Assembly (NCBI GenBank): GCA_026214975.1
Contig: CM047806.1
Coordinates: forward strand, 53,399,947-53,463,946
Reading direction: 5' to 3'
Source: Gentiana macrophylla
Lineage: Eukaryota; Streptophyta; Magnoliopsida; Gentianales; Gentianaceae
Length of the DNA: 64,000 bases
The notes below the pieces were generated by a model that was not told the DNA's origin, made no database searches, and was given only the letters and a program-made list of their open reading frames with translations. Positions 46,101 through 55,860 of this stretch are shown here, one piece after another; the first letter of the stretch is position 1; each line of letters starts with the position of its first letter. A program made the position numbers and the translations under genes.

Positions 46101-46963
46101 TTTCATGTACAAGTAAAACACTCCTGAGAACATAAATCAAATCCTGATACTGTCAGATAACTAAATAATCAAAGCGACATTAAAAAAGTTCAAATATTTT
46201 TTAAGGAAACAAATAGAAAAGAAAAGAGAAGATAATAACAGAAAAGAAAGGAAAGGAGAATGAGAGATTGTAAAGTCTACTTATGGATTGGACTTGAGGG
46301 AAACGAAAAGAGAGGGAAGAGATTATGAAGTCTATTTTACCAAAAAAATAATGGTTTCCTTATGTTTCCATCTTATTTTCAAAGAAATAAAGGTTGCTAA
46401 AATTGTATTGGGTCTTTTCCTTTGGTTTCCCTCTTCCCCTCCATTTCCTTCATAATAAAGTTTACCATACACTCCACAATAAATCCCAACAAATCTTCTC
46501 TTTTCTCTTCCTCCCTTTTCTCTTAATCCAAACAGGGGCTTAATGTCAATAGTCCAAAACTATTTGGAGGCTATATATAAATAAATAAATAAATAAATGA
46601 ACATTTCACTGCTGAATAATGTTATCCATTATGCATACACCAACAAAAGCAAGGAATCAAGTCAATTAAGAACATTTACAAGAAAACAAAGTACCATCAT
46701 GGTCCCGAATGGTGGCATAGCGACTATTAGCCAGTGGGCAAGAGCTCCGGTTGCAAATTCCAGTAACATTATACGGGTTTCGACAAAAAATACCCGTTTC
46801 AATTCTGTTATATAATAAATATAAAAAAAATTTATAAAGTTAGAAACGAAAAGTGTAGCAGACCAATAAATTATCAAAGATCGGTAAAGAAGGAAGCTTA
46901 CTTCGACATAAAACTGCAGTGGTTGTGCCTGATAACTTGCCATATAACCTCATCGTGTTGCAT
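43173..46963 (-). CDS. MAK16: MAK16 homologue, nine exons, 305 aa
   Basis: Exons: 46963-46902, 46804-46695, 46123-46005, 45870-45773, 44295-44208, 44113-43979, 43840-43705, 43491-43367, 43217-43173. All borders are GT/AG and the exons sum to 918 nt with an unbroken frame. The N-terminus '[11 protein letters not shown]' and '[12 protein letters not shown]' with '[11 protein letters not shown]' (conserved cysteines) are typical of the L28e/MAK16 domain. '[10 protein letters not shown]' and 'Q-M-R-I-R-M-R' follow, and the C-terminal third is acidic and then Lys-rich, a likely nuclear localisation signal. In yeast MAK16 is a nucleolar factor for 60S subunit assembly. Intron 4 (1477 bp) contains a TRIM. 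The gene looks intact. Start chosen by homology; the ATG is 122 bp from the ATG of a divergent ORF. Confidence 0.95.
43655..43680. repeat. (GC)n(AC)n microsatellite in MAK16 intron 7
   Basis: CG dinucleotides pass into CA dinucleotides over about 26 bp. It is intronic and likely length-variable between individuals. Confidence 0.85.
44434..44947 (-). mobile_element. TRIM (terminal-repeat retrotransposon in miniature) in MAK16 intron 4
   Basis: Two LTRs of 178 and 179 bp (44434-44611 and 44769-44947) start TGTAACGCCCCC and end GATATCACA on the + strand. A perfect target duplication GATTT flanks the element (44429-44433 and 44948-44952). Next to the right LTR the minus strand reads TGGTATCAGAGC, the initiator-Met tRNA PBS. 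Next to the left LTR it reads GGGGGGGAGAA, the polypurine tract. The internal part is only 157 bp and codes for nothing. Its orientation is the same as MAK16. There is no 5S rRNA-like segment, so it is not a Cassandra element. Confidence 0.93.
46195..46545. repeat. MITE-like inverted purine/pyrimidine element in MAK16 intron 2
   Basis: The left half is a run of A/G-rich sequence (AGAAAAGAAAAGAGAAG). The right half is its T/C-rich counterpart (CTTCTCTTTTCTCTTCCTCC), ending in ATCCAAACAGGGGC, a border seen in many plant MITEs. No clear target duplication was found. Confidence 0.45.
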
Positions 46964-47085
46964 CTTTTCTGCTCAAATTATAATTTTGAATTTCCAAACA
47001 GGAGGGGATTGAGGGTTTGGGGAAAAGCTGGAAGAGGAACAGCTATGTTGTTTATGTAGTGCGGTTTTGAGTTTAGGGTTTTAGG

Positions 47086-47195
47086 ATGGAATCAATTTGT
47101 TGCTGCAATTCTAATTCCTCTAGCACTTTTCGTTCGTTATTAATTAGTAGGCACAAACAGACGTTGTCGTTTCATGCCTTTCATCATAAATACAA
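47086..47195 (+). pseudogene. First exon of a plus-strand gene, broken by a MITE
   Basis: The ATG at 47086 lies 122 bp from the MAK16 start and points away from it. About 37 codons follow, rich in Ser, Cys and Asn and then His/Lys/Arg (M-E-S-I-C-C-C-N-S-N-S), with no acidic residues after the second codon. This resembles a plastid or mitochondrial transit peptide. The MITE at 47196 follows at once, and beyond its target duplication there are only a few codons before an A-run and (TA)n. No further exon was found up to the U6 gene. The family cannot be told from the transit peptide alone. Confidence 0.45.
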
Positions 47196-47387
47196 GAGTA
47201 ATGATAGAGATTGTGCCACAACGAATAACACAACGGTGATCTATACTGTTAATCATATTAGATTTACATCATTATCAATTTGACTCATTATGATCACATC
47301 ATTTTCAATTTGACTCATTATGATCAACGGTATAGATCCCGTTGTGTCATTCATTGTGGCACAACCATTGTGCATCTATCATTACTC
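47196..47387. mobile_element. 192-bp MITE, probably Mutator-type
   Basis: Inverted ends GAGTAATGATAGA and TCTATCATTACTC extend, imperfectly, over about 50 bp, sharing TTGTGCCACAA and ACACAACGG. A perfect 9-bp target duplication TAAATACAA flanks it (47187-47195 and 47388-47396). A 9-bp duplication is the Mutator hallmark. The centre holds a ~26-bp direct repeat (CAATTTGACTCATTATGATC twice). Confidence 0.92.
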
Positions 47388-47439
47388 TAAATACAAAACA
47401 CTTTCCTTGATGAAAAAAAAAAAAATATATATATATATA

Positions 47440-47960
47440 TATTATTTTTTATTTTTTGATTTGGTTCGGTTCGGTTCTTGTTAGTAATATAAAGAAAACC
47501 AAAATTTTTGGTTCGCTTACGGTTATTCTATAAATTATCCGATACTGAATAGAATAAAAAACCAACCATTAACCGAACTGAATATCAAACAAAATAAAAA
47601 ACCATAACTAAATCATTTATAACCAACTTGTGTGACTAGTTTTGATAACCAAAATATATTATATCTATTTATGGAAAATCGTATACAACCAACCTTTATC
47701 CGAACCATTTATAATTGAATAAAAAACAAATAAAAACAAAACCGTTCATAACCGAATAGCTAAATAAAATTTTATTTTCAGTTTTCGGGTAACCAAACCG
47801 AACTAAACAATATATTTTGGTTTGATTCAATTCGGTACATAAAACAACGATTAGGTTTCGGTTTTAGGTTTCAAAATAATCAAAATATTTGGTTCGATTT
47901 CGGTTACGGTATTAACCGCATCAAATCGAACTGTGTACATCTGTAGCATTCCCTTCCCCA
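47440..47960. repeat. GGTTCGGTT-type low-complexity repeat
   Basis: Starts with GGTTCGGTTCGGTTC at about 47463 and ends with CGGTTACGGTATTAACCG near 47900. Between them are AT-rich tracts with repeated AACCGAA/TTCGGTT blocks. I cannot place it in a superfamily. No gene is present between 47400 and 48160. Confidence 0.45.
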
Positions 47961-48160
47961 CGCAAGATGTTAGCATCCATGTGATTATTTTTTGATTGTA
48001 GGTTGGCTAAGGATCAAATTTGATTAAAGAAAGCTTTTATAAAATAAGAGTCAAAGATCCAAAGCAAGTGATAGTGAATACACAAAAGAGCAATTACTGT
48101 TACAACTTGTATCAATAGAGTGAAGTCATGTTTTACCAAAATAATAGCGACCTGTTTTTC

Positions 48161-48203
48161 TCCCACATCGTGAGATGATGCTGCTGTTGCCTTTGATATA
48201 TTA
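48161..48203 (+). promoter_or_regulatory. U6 promoter: USE and TATA box
   Basis: TCCCACATCG at 48161-48170 is the plant snRNA upstream sequence element. GATATATTA at 48195-48203 is the TATA-like box, 23-31 bp before the RNA start. The gap between the two elements is 24 bp, the short spacing typical of the RNA polymerase III class of plant snRNA genes. Confidence 0.9.
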
Positions 48204-48225
48204 CCCTTGTTTACACCCTCATCTT

Positions 48226-48245
48226 GTCCCTTCGGGGACATCCGA

Positions 48246-48277
<32 letters not shown>

Positions 48278-48327
48278 GGCCCCTGCGCAAGGATGACACG
48301 CACAAATCGAGAAATGGTCCAAATTTT
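48226..48327 (+). ncRNA. U6: U6 spliceosomal snRNA
   Basis: 102 nt starting GTCCCTTCGGGGACATCCGA (the 5' stem-loop) and containing the ACAGAGA box (GATACAGAGAAGATTAGC), AGCATGGCCCCTGCGCAAGG, and the end CACGCACAAATCGAGAAATGG. I see no deviation from the plant consensus. It is transcribed by RNA polymerase III and pairs with the 5' splice site and with U4/U2 in the spliceosome. The promoter spacing and the T-run terminator are intact, so the gene is probably functional. Confidence 0.98.
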
Positions 48328-48333
48328 TTTTTT
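48324..48333 (+). terminator. Pol III terminator of U6
   Basis: A run of ten T directly at the end of the U6 RNA, the usual RNA polymerase III stop signal. Confidence 0.9.
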
Positions 48334-48940
48334 GCCATTTTTTCGTCATCATGTATCTGCAAACTAACATCCGTTTTTCTCGGGTTTTTTTACCATGTGT
48401 ACGTTCATGAAAAAGTTCAGATTTAGCTCGTATAAGCTTACGTTTATCTGTTTTGCAAACTAACTTCCTTTTTTTTTCTCGAGTTTCCTTTCCATGTGTT
48501 CCTTCGTGAAAAAGTTCGGATTTAGCTCGTTATTTGTTTGGCAACGTAGTTTAAACATACATCCCTGGATAAGGCTGCAAACTAACATCCTTTTTTCTCG
48601 GCTTTCTTTACCATGTGTTTGTTCATGAAAAGGTTCGGATTTAGCTCGAACAAGCTTACGTTTATCTGTTTGCCGTTTTTTTCGTCATCACGTATCTGCA
48701 AACTAACATCCTTTTTTCTCGGGTTTCTTTACCATGTGTCCGTTCATGAAAAAGTTCGGATTTAGCTCGTATAAGCTTACGTTTATCTGTTCTTCAAACG
48801 AACATCCTTTTTTTCTTGAGTTTCCTTTCCATGTGTTCGTTCGTGAAAAAGTTCAGATTTAGCTCGTATAAGCTTATGTTTATTTGTTTGGCAACATAGT
48901 TTAAACATACATCCCTGGAGAAGGCTACTTCATCTGATTA
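48334..48940 (+). repeat. Higher-order tandem repeat behind U6 (five ~100-120-bp units)
   Basis: Five units start CAAACTAACATCC (or close variants) near 48359, 48457, 48577, 48698 and 48796. Each contains CCATGTGT, GTTC(A/G)TGAAAAAGTTC and GGATTTAGCTCG. Units 1-2 and 4-5 form equal pairs, each ending GTTTAAACATACATCCCTGG. The stretch before unit 4 (CGTCATCACGTATCTG) repeats the one directly behind U6 (CGTCATCATGTATCTG). The U6 3' flank itself was therefore duplicated, but no second U6 body is present. Confidence 0.85.
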
Positions 48941-49264
48941 TTGCATTACTACTAACATGTATCCATTATCATCCGCTATACAACAGTTCAAACTTTTTAA
49001 AGTCGATTCTTGACTCTAAGAATCAACTTTTAAAATTCGATTCAGTGTGCTATCGGTTCAACTACAGACAAACCATCACAAAAGTGTCAAATTACACCAC
49101 ACTTAATTACTACAGAAATCAAGCAAAGACATTGTGCCATTAGACTTTTGGTAACATTAGGAGGACACTAGTCACTCCAGCAGCAGCAGATTATTCTCCC
49201 AATTGATCAAGTTTCATTACATCACTGATGGACGCTTTTTTCATGCAACTTATTGAACGAATTC
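48941..49264. other. Intergenic, nothing recognised
   Basis: AT-rich sequence without a credible frame or repeat. Confidence 0.5.
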
Positions 49265-49272
49265 CTTCACTC

Positions 49273-49798
49273 CAAGGACGGAGCTACCATTAGGGCTGGG
49301 GGGTGCTAAGCCCACCTAGCCCTGTTTTTTTTTTTTAAATTTAAATAGTTACTTATTTGAATTTTAGTTTTAATGCTGTATCTACTTAAGCCCACCTAGT
49401 AATTTACTCGAATCAATCCGAGAAAAATTATGATATAACAATAAGTGATTGAATATGATACATTCATCATTACTACACGTATTTTTTTCATTTGGTATAA
49501 CTATAACTATTAAATATATGCTACACATACACCATAAATTCTCGCAAACAAATTTGGTTAAGTTAGTTTTTGTGAGTGATTTGTTCTTGTGAGTGTTGAG
49601 TGACAATTTTTGTTAAATTTCAAACTTAAAAAAAAAGATTGTGATGCAAAGTAAACATTATAAAAATGTCTTTAGAGCATTGAGTGACCTTTTTTTCTCC
49701 AAATTTTGAAACTTCAGAAAAAACAGAACAATTACGTCGTAAAGTTATATTATAAAATGTCCAGCCCACCCAGGTAAAGAATCCTGGCTCCGTCCTTG
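49273..49798. mobile_element. 526-bp hAT-like MITE
   Basis: The left end CAAGGACGGAGCTACCATT and the right end (complement CAAGGACGGAGCCAGGATT) are inverted repeats. A perfect 8-bp target duplication CTTCACTC flanks it (49265-49272 and 49799-49806), as expected for hAT. AAGCCCACCTAG near the left end recurs at 49389-49400. It is non-coding. Confidence 0.9.
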
Positions 49799-49806
49799 CT
49801 TCACTC

Positions 49807-50620
49807 TGTCTTTTTCCTGCTCCCTCCTGCAATTGCCTCTCCGGTGCCGGCGGCTTTTTGCTGCCGGCGTCAGCTCTTTTTTTCTTTTCTCTGCTTTTTT
49901 GTCCTCTGTTGTGGCTCTTGGGGCTTGGTTCAGCGGATCTACTGCTGATTTCTCCTCTTCTCCAGTCTTGGGGTTGCATGCGGTGCCTCCAATGGATCTA
50001 AGCTTCTTTGGGTTGTTGTTGTGGTTTGTGGCGGATCTAGAATGTTTCCCTGTATAAATCCAGTATGTTTGTCGTCTTTTTGTGTTTGATGGCTGGCGCG
50101 GTTCTATTTTTTCAGGCGGTGGAGTTTTTATGAATGGTGGTGTTGCGGCGGGGTTCCGGCGGCGTATGGCTTTCATAGTCTCACTAAGGCTCCGGGCAAT
50201 TAGTTGACGATTATGGATGCTGCTTTCTCGGCAGAGGAGCGAGTCTTTCTTTTGTGCTTCTCTCTTCGTTCGGTTGTGGCGGTCTATGGCGGCGGCTTCC
50301 CAGTTCGTGGCTATTTTTTTACTTAAGCTTCACTCTTGTTTCTAGTTATTGTTGTTAGCCGTTTAGTGCTTTGTTTCCATTGTTTATTTTCGGGTGAAGT
50401 ATTTGGCCTCATGGGCTTCTTCACCTCTTTTGTCAAGTTTGGCTCTTTGAGTCTCTTGTGCTTGACAGTCTCTTGTTTGATTTGTTTCTCTTGTTTAGTT
50501 TTTAGGTGTTTTCCGGGCGGTGATCCGGCCTTGTCCGGCGTTGTGTTCGGCCTTGTCTTTGTATTTTCCGGCGTTAGTCCGGCCTAATTAAACTTTCGTC
50601 TTTCTAGGGAAAAAAATATT
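49807..50620. other. G/T-rich block of unknown origin, possibly a LINE 3' end
   Basis: The base composition differs sharply from its neighbours: many CCGGCG and GGCGG blocks on a T-rich background. It ends CTTTCTAGGGAAAAAAATATT. Frames at 49745-50176 (minus) and 50336-50587 (plus) show no known domain. A G/T-rich 3' tail of a plant L1-type LINE is one possibility; captured host DNA is another. Confidence 0.3.
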
Positions 50621-50632
50621 AGACTACAAAAC

Positions 50633-52663
50633 ATGGTTCAAAGTCTCGGCCGAGTCGGCTCCGACTCGAAGCTTACCAGTACAAAGTTACGGATTCATCT
50701 CGATTTAGTTATGAATCGGGTACGTATCGGCCTGACTCGGCAAAACTCGGTCTGACTCGGGAAAAATCGGTCTGACTCGGCCGTCAATCCGATACTACAA
50801 TGATTTCGACTGGAACACCCTTTTCAGCCGATCAAAAGCAATCTACACCCTTTTCAGCCAGTCTAGCAATCTACACCAGCAACATCTTTTCAAAAAAAAA
50901 AAAAAAAAACCAGCAGTAGAGAATCTTACCTCTTTTCATAAGAAATAATAGTACACCCATGAGCCTCTTGAGTGATTGAGTCTTGCCCTCTTTATAAAAT
51001 AAAATTTACAGAGTAAAAGCACCAACACAAGCCACAACACATCTTTGATTCATTACAACTCCATTTTTTAGTTAAATTTCCTCGATTTCTGATTCAATTT
51101 CTGAGTTCTGTTCTGACCAAGAAACAAAACCAAAACCAAATACCCATTTTTTGAGCGCCCCGGCTTGAAATTGAATTGGAGTTGGAGTCTTTTACTTCAA
51201 TCCTTTGACGCCACCATCTGAGTGACTGAGTCACCGCAGCGACCTGAGTCCTGGGCGATGGCGAGAGGTTGGTTTTTTTCTTTCTTTTTTTTTTCTTTTC
51301 ATTTTCCTATGGAATCCACCTCAATGAACTGTAAAGTAATTTGCTGATTTGCAAGAATAATAAATATAATATAATAATATTTTATTAAACTGAAATATTA
51401 CCTTTCAGACCCATATTATATTAAATTTTAGTTTATCAAGCAAACAATTTTTTTTAACGCTTTAACTTTAACTTTAATTTTAATGACTACATTTATAAAT
51501 AACAATTTTTTGAATGCTATTCTCATGAATCTCAAGATGGTAAACATGTTCACACTAGCCTAAAAACCCGTGCATCATGCACGGGTATGAGAAATTACAA
51601 AGTGGTGTGAAAATGAAACAATGTATCACAAAAATAAAACAAAGATAGTACTACAAATTGTATAATTATTCATGAATTTTGCTCCACCATCAAATCTTAC
51701 ATTTATTTCCGTCTAATATAAGTTTTAAAAACATTTGACACCTAGCATGAAAAAAAAGGGAAAATAAAGCACATTTTGGGCCCATGCCTGTCTAAAAAAT
51801 TAATGTGTAAGGTCACGTTATCATACATCCCTATCCCACATCTACCCTACATCTCATTCACCACCTTACCCACAAAATTGAAAACTATTAATCCCATAAT
51901 ACACGTCATTCCAAATTACCAAAGCAACATTTATTACTTTTTTTTTCTTCTATCTTACTCTAATTTATTATCAATCCAACCACTTTTCATTACTTAACAA
52001 TTATTGCATTAATGATAGTCAAGGACATTTTCGACATTAACTATCAAATTTATGACATTCAACCACTTTCTTGTCTGTGTGAAAATCATAGGATGACTTA
52101 TATTTTTTAGAATGGAGGTAGTATTATTTTTCTCTTTTTCAAATTGAGGTATTAATGTAATTATTTATTTTCATTTTCAAAATTAGGTATTAATGTAATT
52201 TATTCTATTTTGGAAAGCATTAAATCCGGTATCAACTCATTTTTCTTTTAAAAAAACACATTTTCTATGGAGAGGTTGCGAAATGTGTGCATAATTTCAC
52301 CAATCAAGTAAATTATTCATTTGTCGCTTGTCAAATTGTGCGGCACCAAAATAAGGTATTAATGAAATTAATTTTTCTTTTTCCAATTGAGGTATTAATG
52401 TATTTATTTATTTATTTTCAAATTGAGGCATTAATGCAATTTACATTACATAGGATAGCATTAATTTCAGTCATTAACACATTTTCTTTGAATTCAAAAA
52501 AAATCTTTGGTTTCAAATTGAGGTATTAATGTATTTAATTATTTTATTTTCGGTATTAATGCAATTACATAACTTTGGAAAGATGAAATTCGGGTATTAA
52601 CAAAATTTCTTTGAATTCAAAAAAAAAATCTTTGGGGAGGAAATTGAGGAATTGGATCGGGTT
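50633..52663. repeat. Tandem duplication, copy 1 (2031 bp)
   Basis: From ATGGTTCAAAG to GGATCGGGTT. The first ~200 bp are GACTCGG-rich. Near 50900-51270 follows a stretch resembling a host promoter and 5' UTR: TATAAAATAAAAT near 50994, then CT-rich leader and GGGCGATGGCGAGAG near 51254. The rest is AT-rich with many 'GAGGTATTAATG' blocks. A hairpin ACCCGTGCA-TCA-TGCACGGGT lies at 51566-51586. Confidence 0.9.
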
Positions 52664-54702
52664 ATGGTTCAAAGTCTCGGCCGAGTCGGCTCGACTCGAA
52701 GCTTACTAAATACAAAGTTACGGATTCATCTCGATTTAGTTATGAATCGGTGCGTATCGGCCTTGACTCGCAAAACTCGGTCGACTCGGGAAAAATCGGT
52801 CCGACTCGGCCGTCAATCCGATACTACAATGATTTCATTGAACACCCTTTTCGACCGATCAAAAGCAATCTACACCCTTTTTCACCCGATCAGCAATCTA
52901 CACCAAAGAACATCTTTTCAAAAAAAAAAAAAAAAAAAAAAAAACCGCAGCAGAGAATCTTACCTCTTTTCATAAGAAATAATAGTACACCCACGAGCCT
53001 CTTGAGTGATTGAGTCTTGCCTCTTTATAAAATAAAATTTACAGAGTAAAAGCACCAACACAAGCCACAACACATCTTTGATTCATTACAACTCCATTTT
53101 TAGTTAAATTTCCTCGATTTACGATTCAATTTCTCGAGTTCTGTTACGACCAGAAACAAAACCAAAACCAAATACCCATTTTTGGCGCCCGGCTTGAAAT
53201 TGAATTGGAGTTGGAGTCTTTACTTCAATCCTTTGACGCCACCATCTGAGTGATCGAGTCACCGCAATGACTGAGTCTGGCGATGGCGAGAGGTTGGTTT
53301 TTTCTTTCTTTTTTTTTTTCTTTTCATTTTCCTATGGAATCCACCTCAATGAACTGTAAAGTAATTTGCTGATTTGCAAGAATAATAAATATAATATAAT
53401 AATATTTTATTAAACTGAAATATTACCTTTCAGACCCATATTATATTAAATTTTAGTTTATCAAGCAAACAATTTTTTTTAACGCTTTAACTTTAACTTT
53501 AATTTTAATGACTACATTTATAAATAACAATTTTTGAATGCTATTCTCATGAATCTCAAGATGGTAAACATGTTCACACTAGCCTAAAAACCCGTGCATC
53601 ATGCACGGGTATGAGAAATTACAAAGTGGTGTGAAAATGAAACAATGTATCACAAAAATAAAACAAAGATAGTACTACAAATTGTATAATTATTCATGAA
53701 TTTTGCTCCACCATCAAATCTTACATTTATTTCCGTCTAATATAAGTTTTAAAAACATTTGACACCTAGCATGAAAAAAAAGGGAAAATAAAGCACATTT
53801 TGGGCCCATGCCTGTCTAAAAAATTAATGTGTAAGGTCACGTTATCATACATCCCTATCCCACATCTACCCTACATCTCATTCACCACCTTACCCACAAA
53901 ATTGAAAACTATTAATCCCATAATACACGTCATTCCAAATTACCAAAGCAACATTTATTACTTTTTTTTTCTTCTATCTTACCCCTAATTTATTATCAAT
54001 CCAACCACTTTTCATTACTTAACAATTATTGCATTAATGATAGTCAAGGGACATTTTCGACATTAACTATCAAATTTATGACATTCAACCACTTTCTTAA
54101 TCTGTGTGAAAATACCTAGGATGACTTATATTTTAGAATGGAGGTAGTATTATTTTTCTCTTTTTCAAATTGAGGTATTAATGTAATTATTTATTTTCAT
54201 TTTCAAAATTAGGTATTAATGTAATTTATTCTATTTTGGAAAGCATTAAATCCGGGTATCAACTCATTTTTCTTTTAAAAAAAACACATTTTCTATGGAG
54301 AGGATTGCGAAATGTGTGCATAATTTCAGTCAATCAAGTAAATTATTCATTTGTCGCTTGTCAAATTTTACGGCACCAAAATAAGGTATTAATGCAATTA
54401 ATTTTTCTTTTTCCAATTGAGGTATTAATGTATTTATTTATTTATTTTCAAATTGAGGCATTAATGCAATTTACATTACATAGGATAGCATTAATTTCAG
54501 TCATTAACACATTTTCTTTGAATTCAAAAAAAATCTTTGGTTTCAAATTGAGGTATTAATGTATTTAATTATTTTATTTTCAATTTGAGGTATTAATGCA
54601 ATTACATAACTTTGGAAAGATGAAATTCGGGTATTAATAAAATTTCTTTGAATTCAAAAAAAAAAAATCTTTGGGGAGGAAATTGAGGAATTGGATCGGG
54701 TT
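52664..54702. repeat. Tandem duplication, copy 2 (2039 bp)
   Basis: Nearly identical to copy 1 over its last 1.4 kb. The first 600 bp differ at many sites, almost all at CTG, CAG or CC positions. The hairpin recurs at 53590-53610. A poly(A) run at 52920-52944 is longer than in copy 1. Confidence 0.9.
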
Positions 54703-55392
54703 ATTAATTATGGGTTTGGGGCGGGTTTGCGGGTAATTGATTTAAAACACCTTCTAAAACATATATAGATATAGATAGGGAATTCCTTGAAGATGTTATA
54801 TGATGATGCATTTAACTATTTATTCTAGATTTAAAATGTATTTGATGATTTGATGTAAAAACTAAGAGTATCATGTGCTTATTTGGATAACGTGCTTGTG
54901 ACAGTAAGATATTTTGTTGTATTTAATCAAAAAAAATGATCTTGATGATTGTTTTGGGACATTGTGATGTTGTGTTTACTTATTCATTTTTTTTTTTGAA
55001 TTTTTTAGATTTTTTTTGAATTTTTTAAAGCATTTTATATAGGAGAAATTAAAACTTGTCTCGCCATGGCGATACTGCGTCGTGACGAGTCGTGCGACTC
55101 GAGTTGCTAAGTTACTGAAGTCGGTGACCGAGACCGCGACTTTAAACCATGCTACAAACAGTCCTGAAACTACACAAGTGATATTATAACAAATCTGATT
55201 ACAACACTGATTTACAAAACTACTCAGATGACTGAAGAAATTGTACTTCAAATCCAGATGATCAGGCTGAATCTCGTTAGGTAGGATGCATCAAGATATT
55301 CAGCAAGAGTGTCTTAGAGAAACTAAACAAAGAAACTCGGATTTTTGAAAACGAACTGTGAAAAACAACACCGAGTTTCAATATGCGACAGG

Positions 55393-55859
55393 TAGGGCCG
55401 TAAGTGAACCAAGCCACTCGTACTCGACTCAAAAAGTAGTTTGACTCGATTCATATTTTAGTTTGAACTCGAGTCGAGCTACTCAAATGATTAACCGATC
55501 CGAGCTCGATTTTCAAAGTACAATAATCGAGTGGCTCGCGAGTTAATCGAGCTTTATTAAACAATTATATAATTAAATGAATATAAATTTATTATTAAAT
55601 AACATTTTATATAAACATTAATATTAGTCAAGTCGAGTATTAGACGAGTCGAGTCGAGTACTAGACGAATCGAGCTCGATCTTGTCATATTTTATAAATA
55701 AAAAAATGAATTTTAAAAAAAGTACTCAAGCTCACGAGCCGAGTCGAGTTATTTCAAGTACTTGACGAGTTGAGTTCGATCCTACATTTCATTGGCTCGA
55801 TCGACCTCGAGCTGAGTTTCGAGCCCGAGTATTTTTAGTCGAGTCGAGCTCAAGCCCTG
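55393..55859. repeat. GAGTCGAGCTC-rich repeat element
   Basis: Both ends are rich in GAGTCGAG and CTCGACTCG blocks. Short inverted ends AGGGC at about 55394 and GCCCT at about 55854 are present. The middle is AT-rich. No target duplication was found. It resembles the common CTCGACTCG-type plant MITEs. Confidence 0.45.
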
Positions 55860-55860
55860 G

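Larger units (their letters stand above)
50632..55151. mobile_element. TIR element with internal 2-kb duplication, hAT-like
   Basis: The left end reads CATGGTTCAAAGTCTCGGCC and the complement of the right end CATGGTTTAAAGTCGCGGTC. The flanks are CTACAAAA (50624-50631) and CTACAAAC (55152-55159), an 8-bp duplication with one mismatch. The interior consists of two tandem copies of a ~2.03 kb unit and about 450 bp of further AT-rich sequence. No transposase was found. Because the left end is itself duplicated at 52664, an alternative is a shorter original element plus later duplication. Confidence 0.6.

Noticed and set aside
48357..48940. Further U6 copies in the repeat behind U6
   Set aside because: None of the units contains the U6 5' stem-loop or ACAGAGA box; only the 3' flank is repeated.
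49745..50587. Open frames in the G/T-rich block
   Set aside because: Compositional artefact: few stops arise in GC-rich, T-rich sequence. No domain found.
52652..53013. Frames of 80-107 codons in the second duplication copy
   Set aside because: They arise from GACTCGG-rich sequence and a poly(A) run (poly-Lys); copy 1 does not preserve them.
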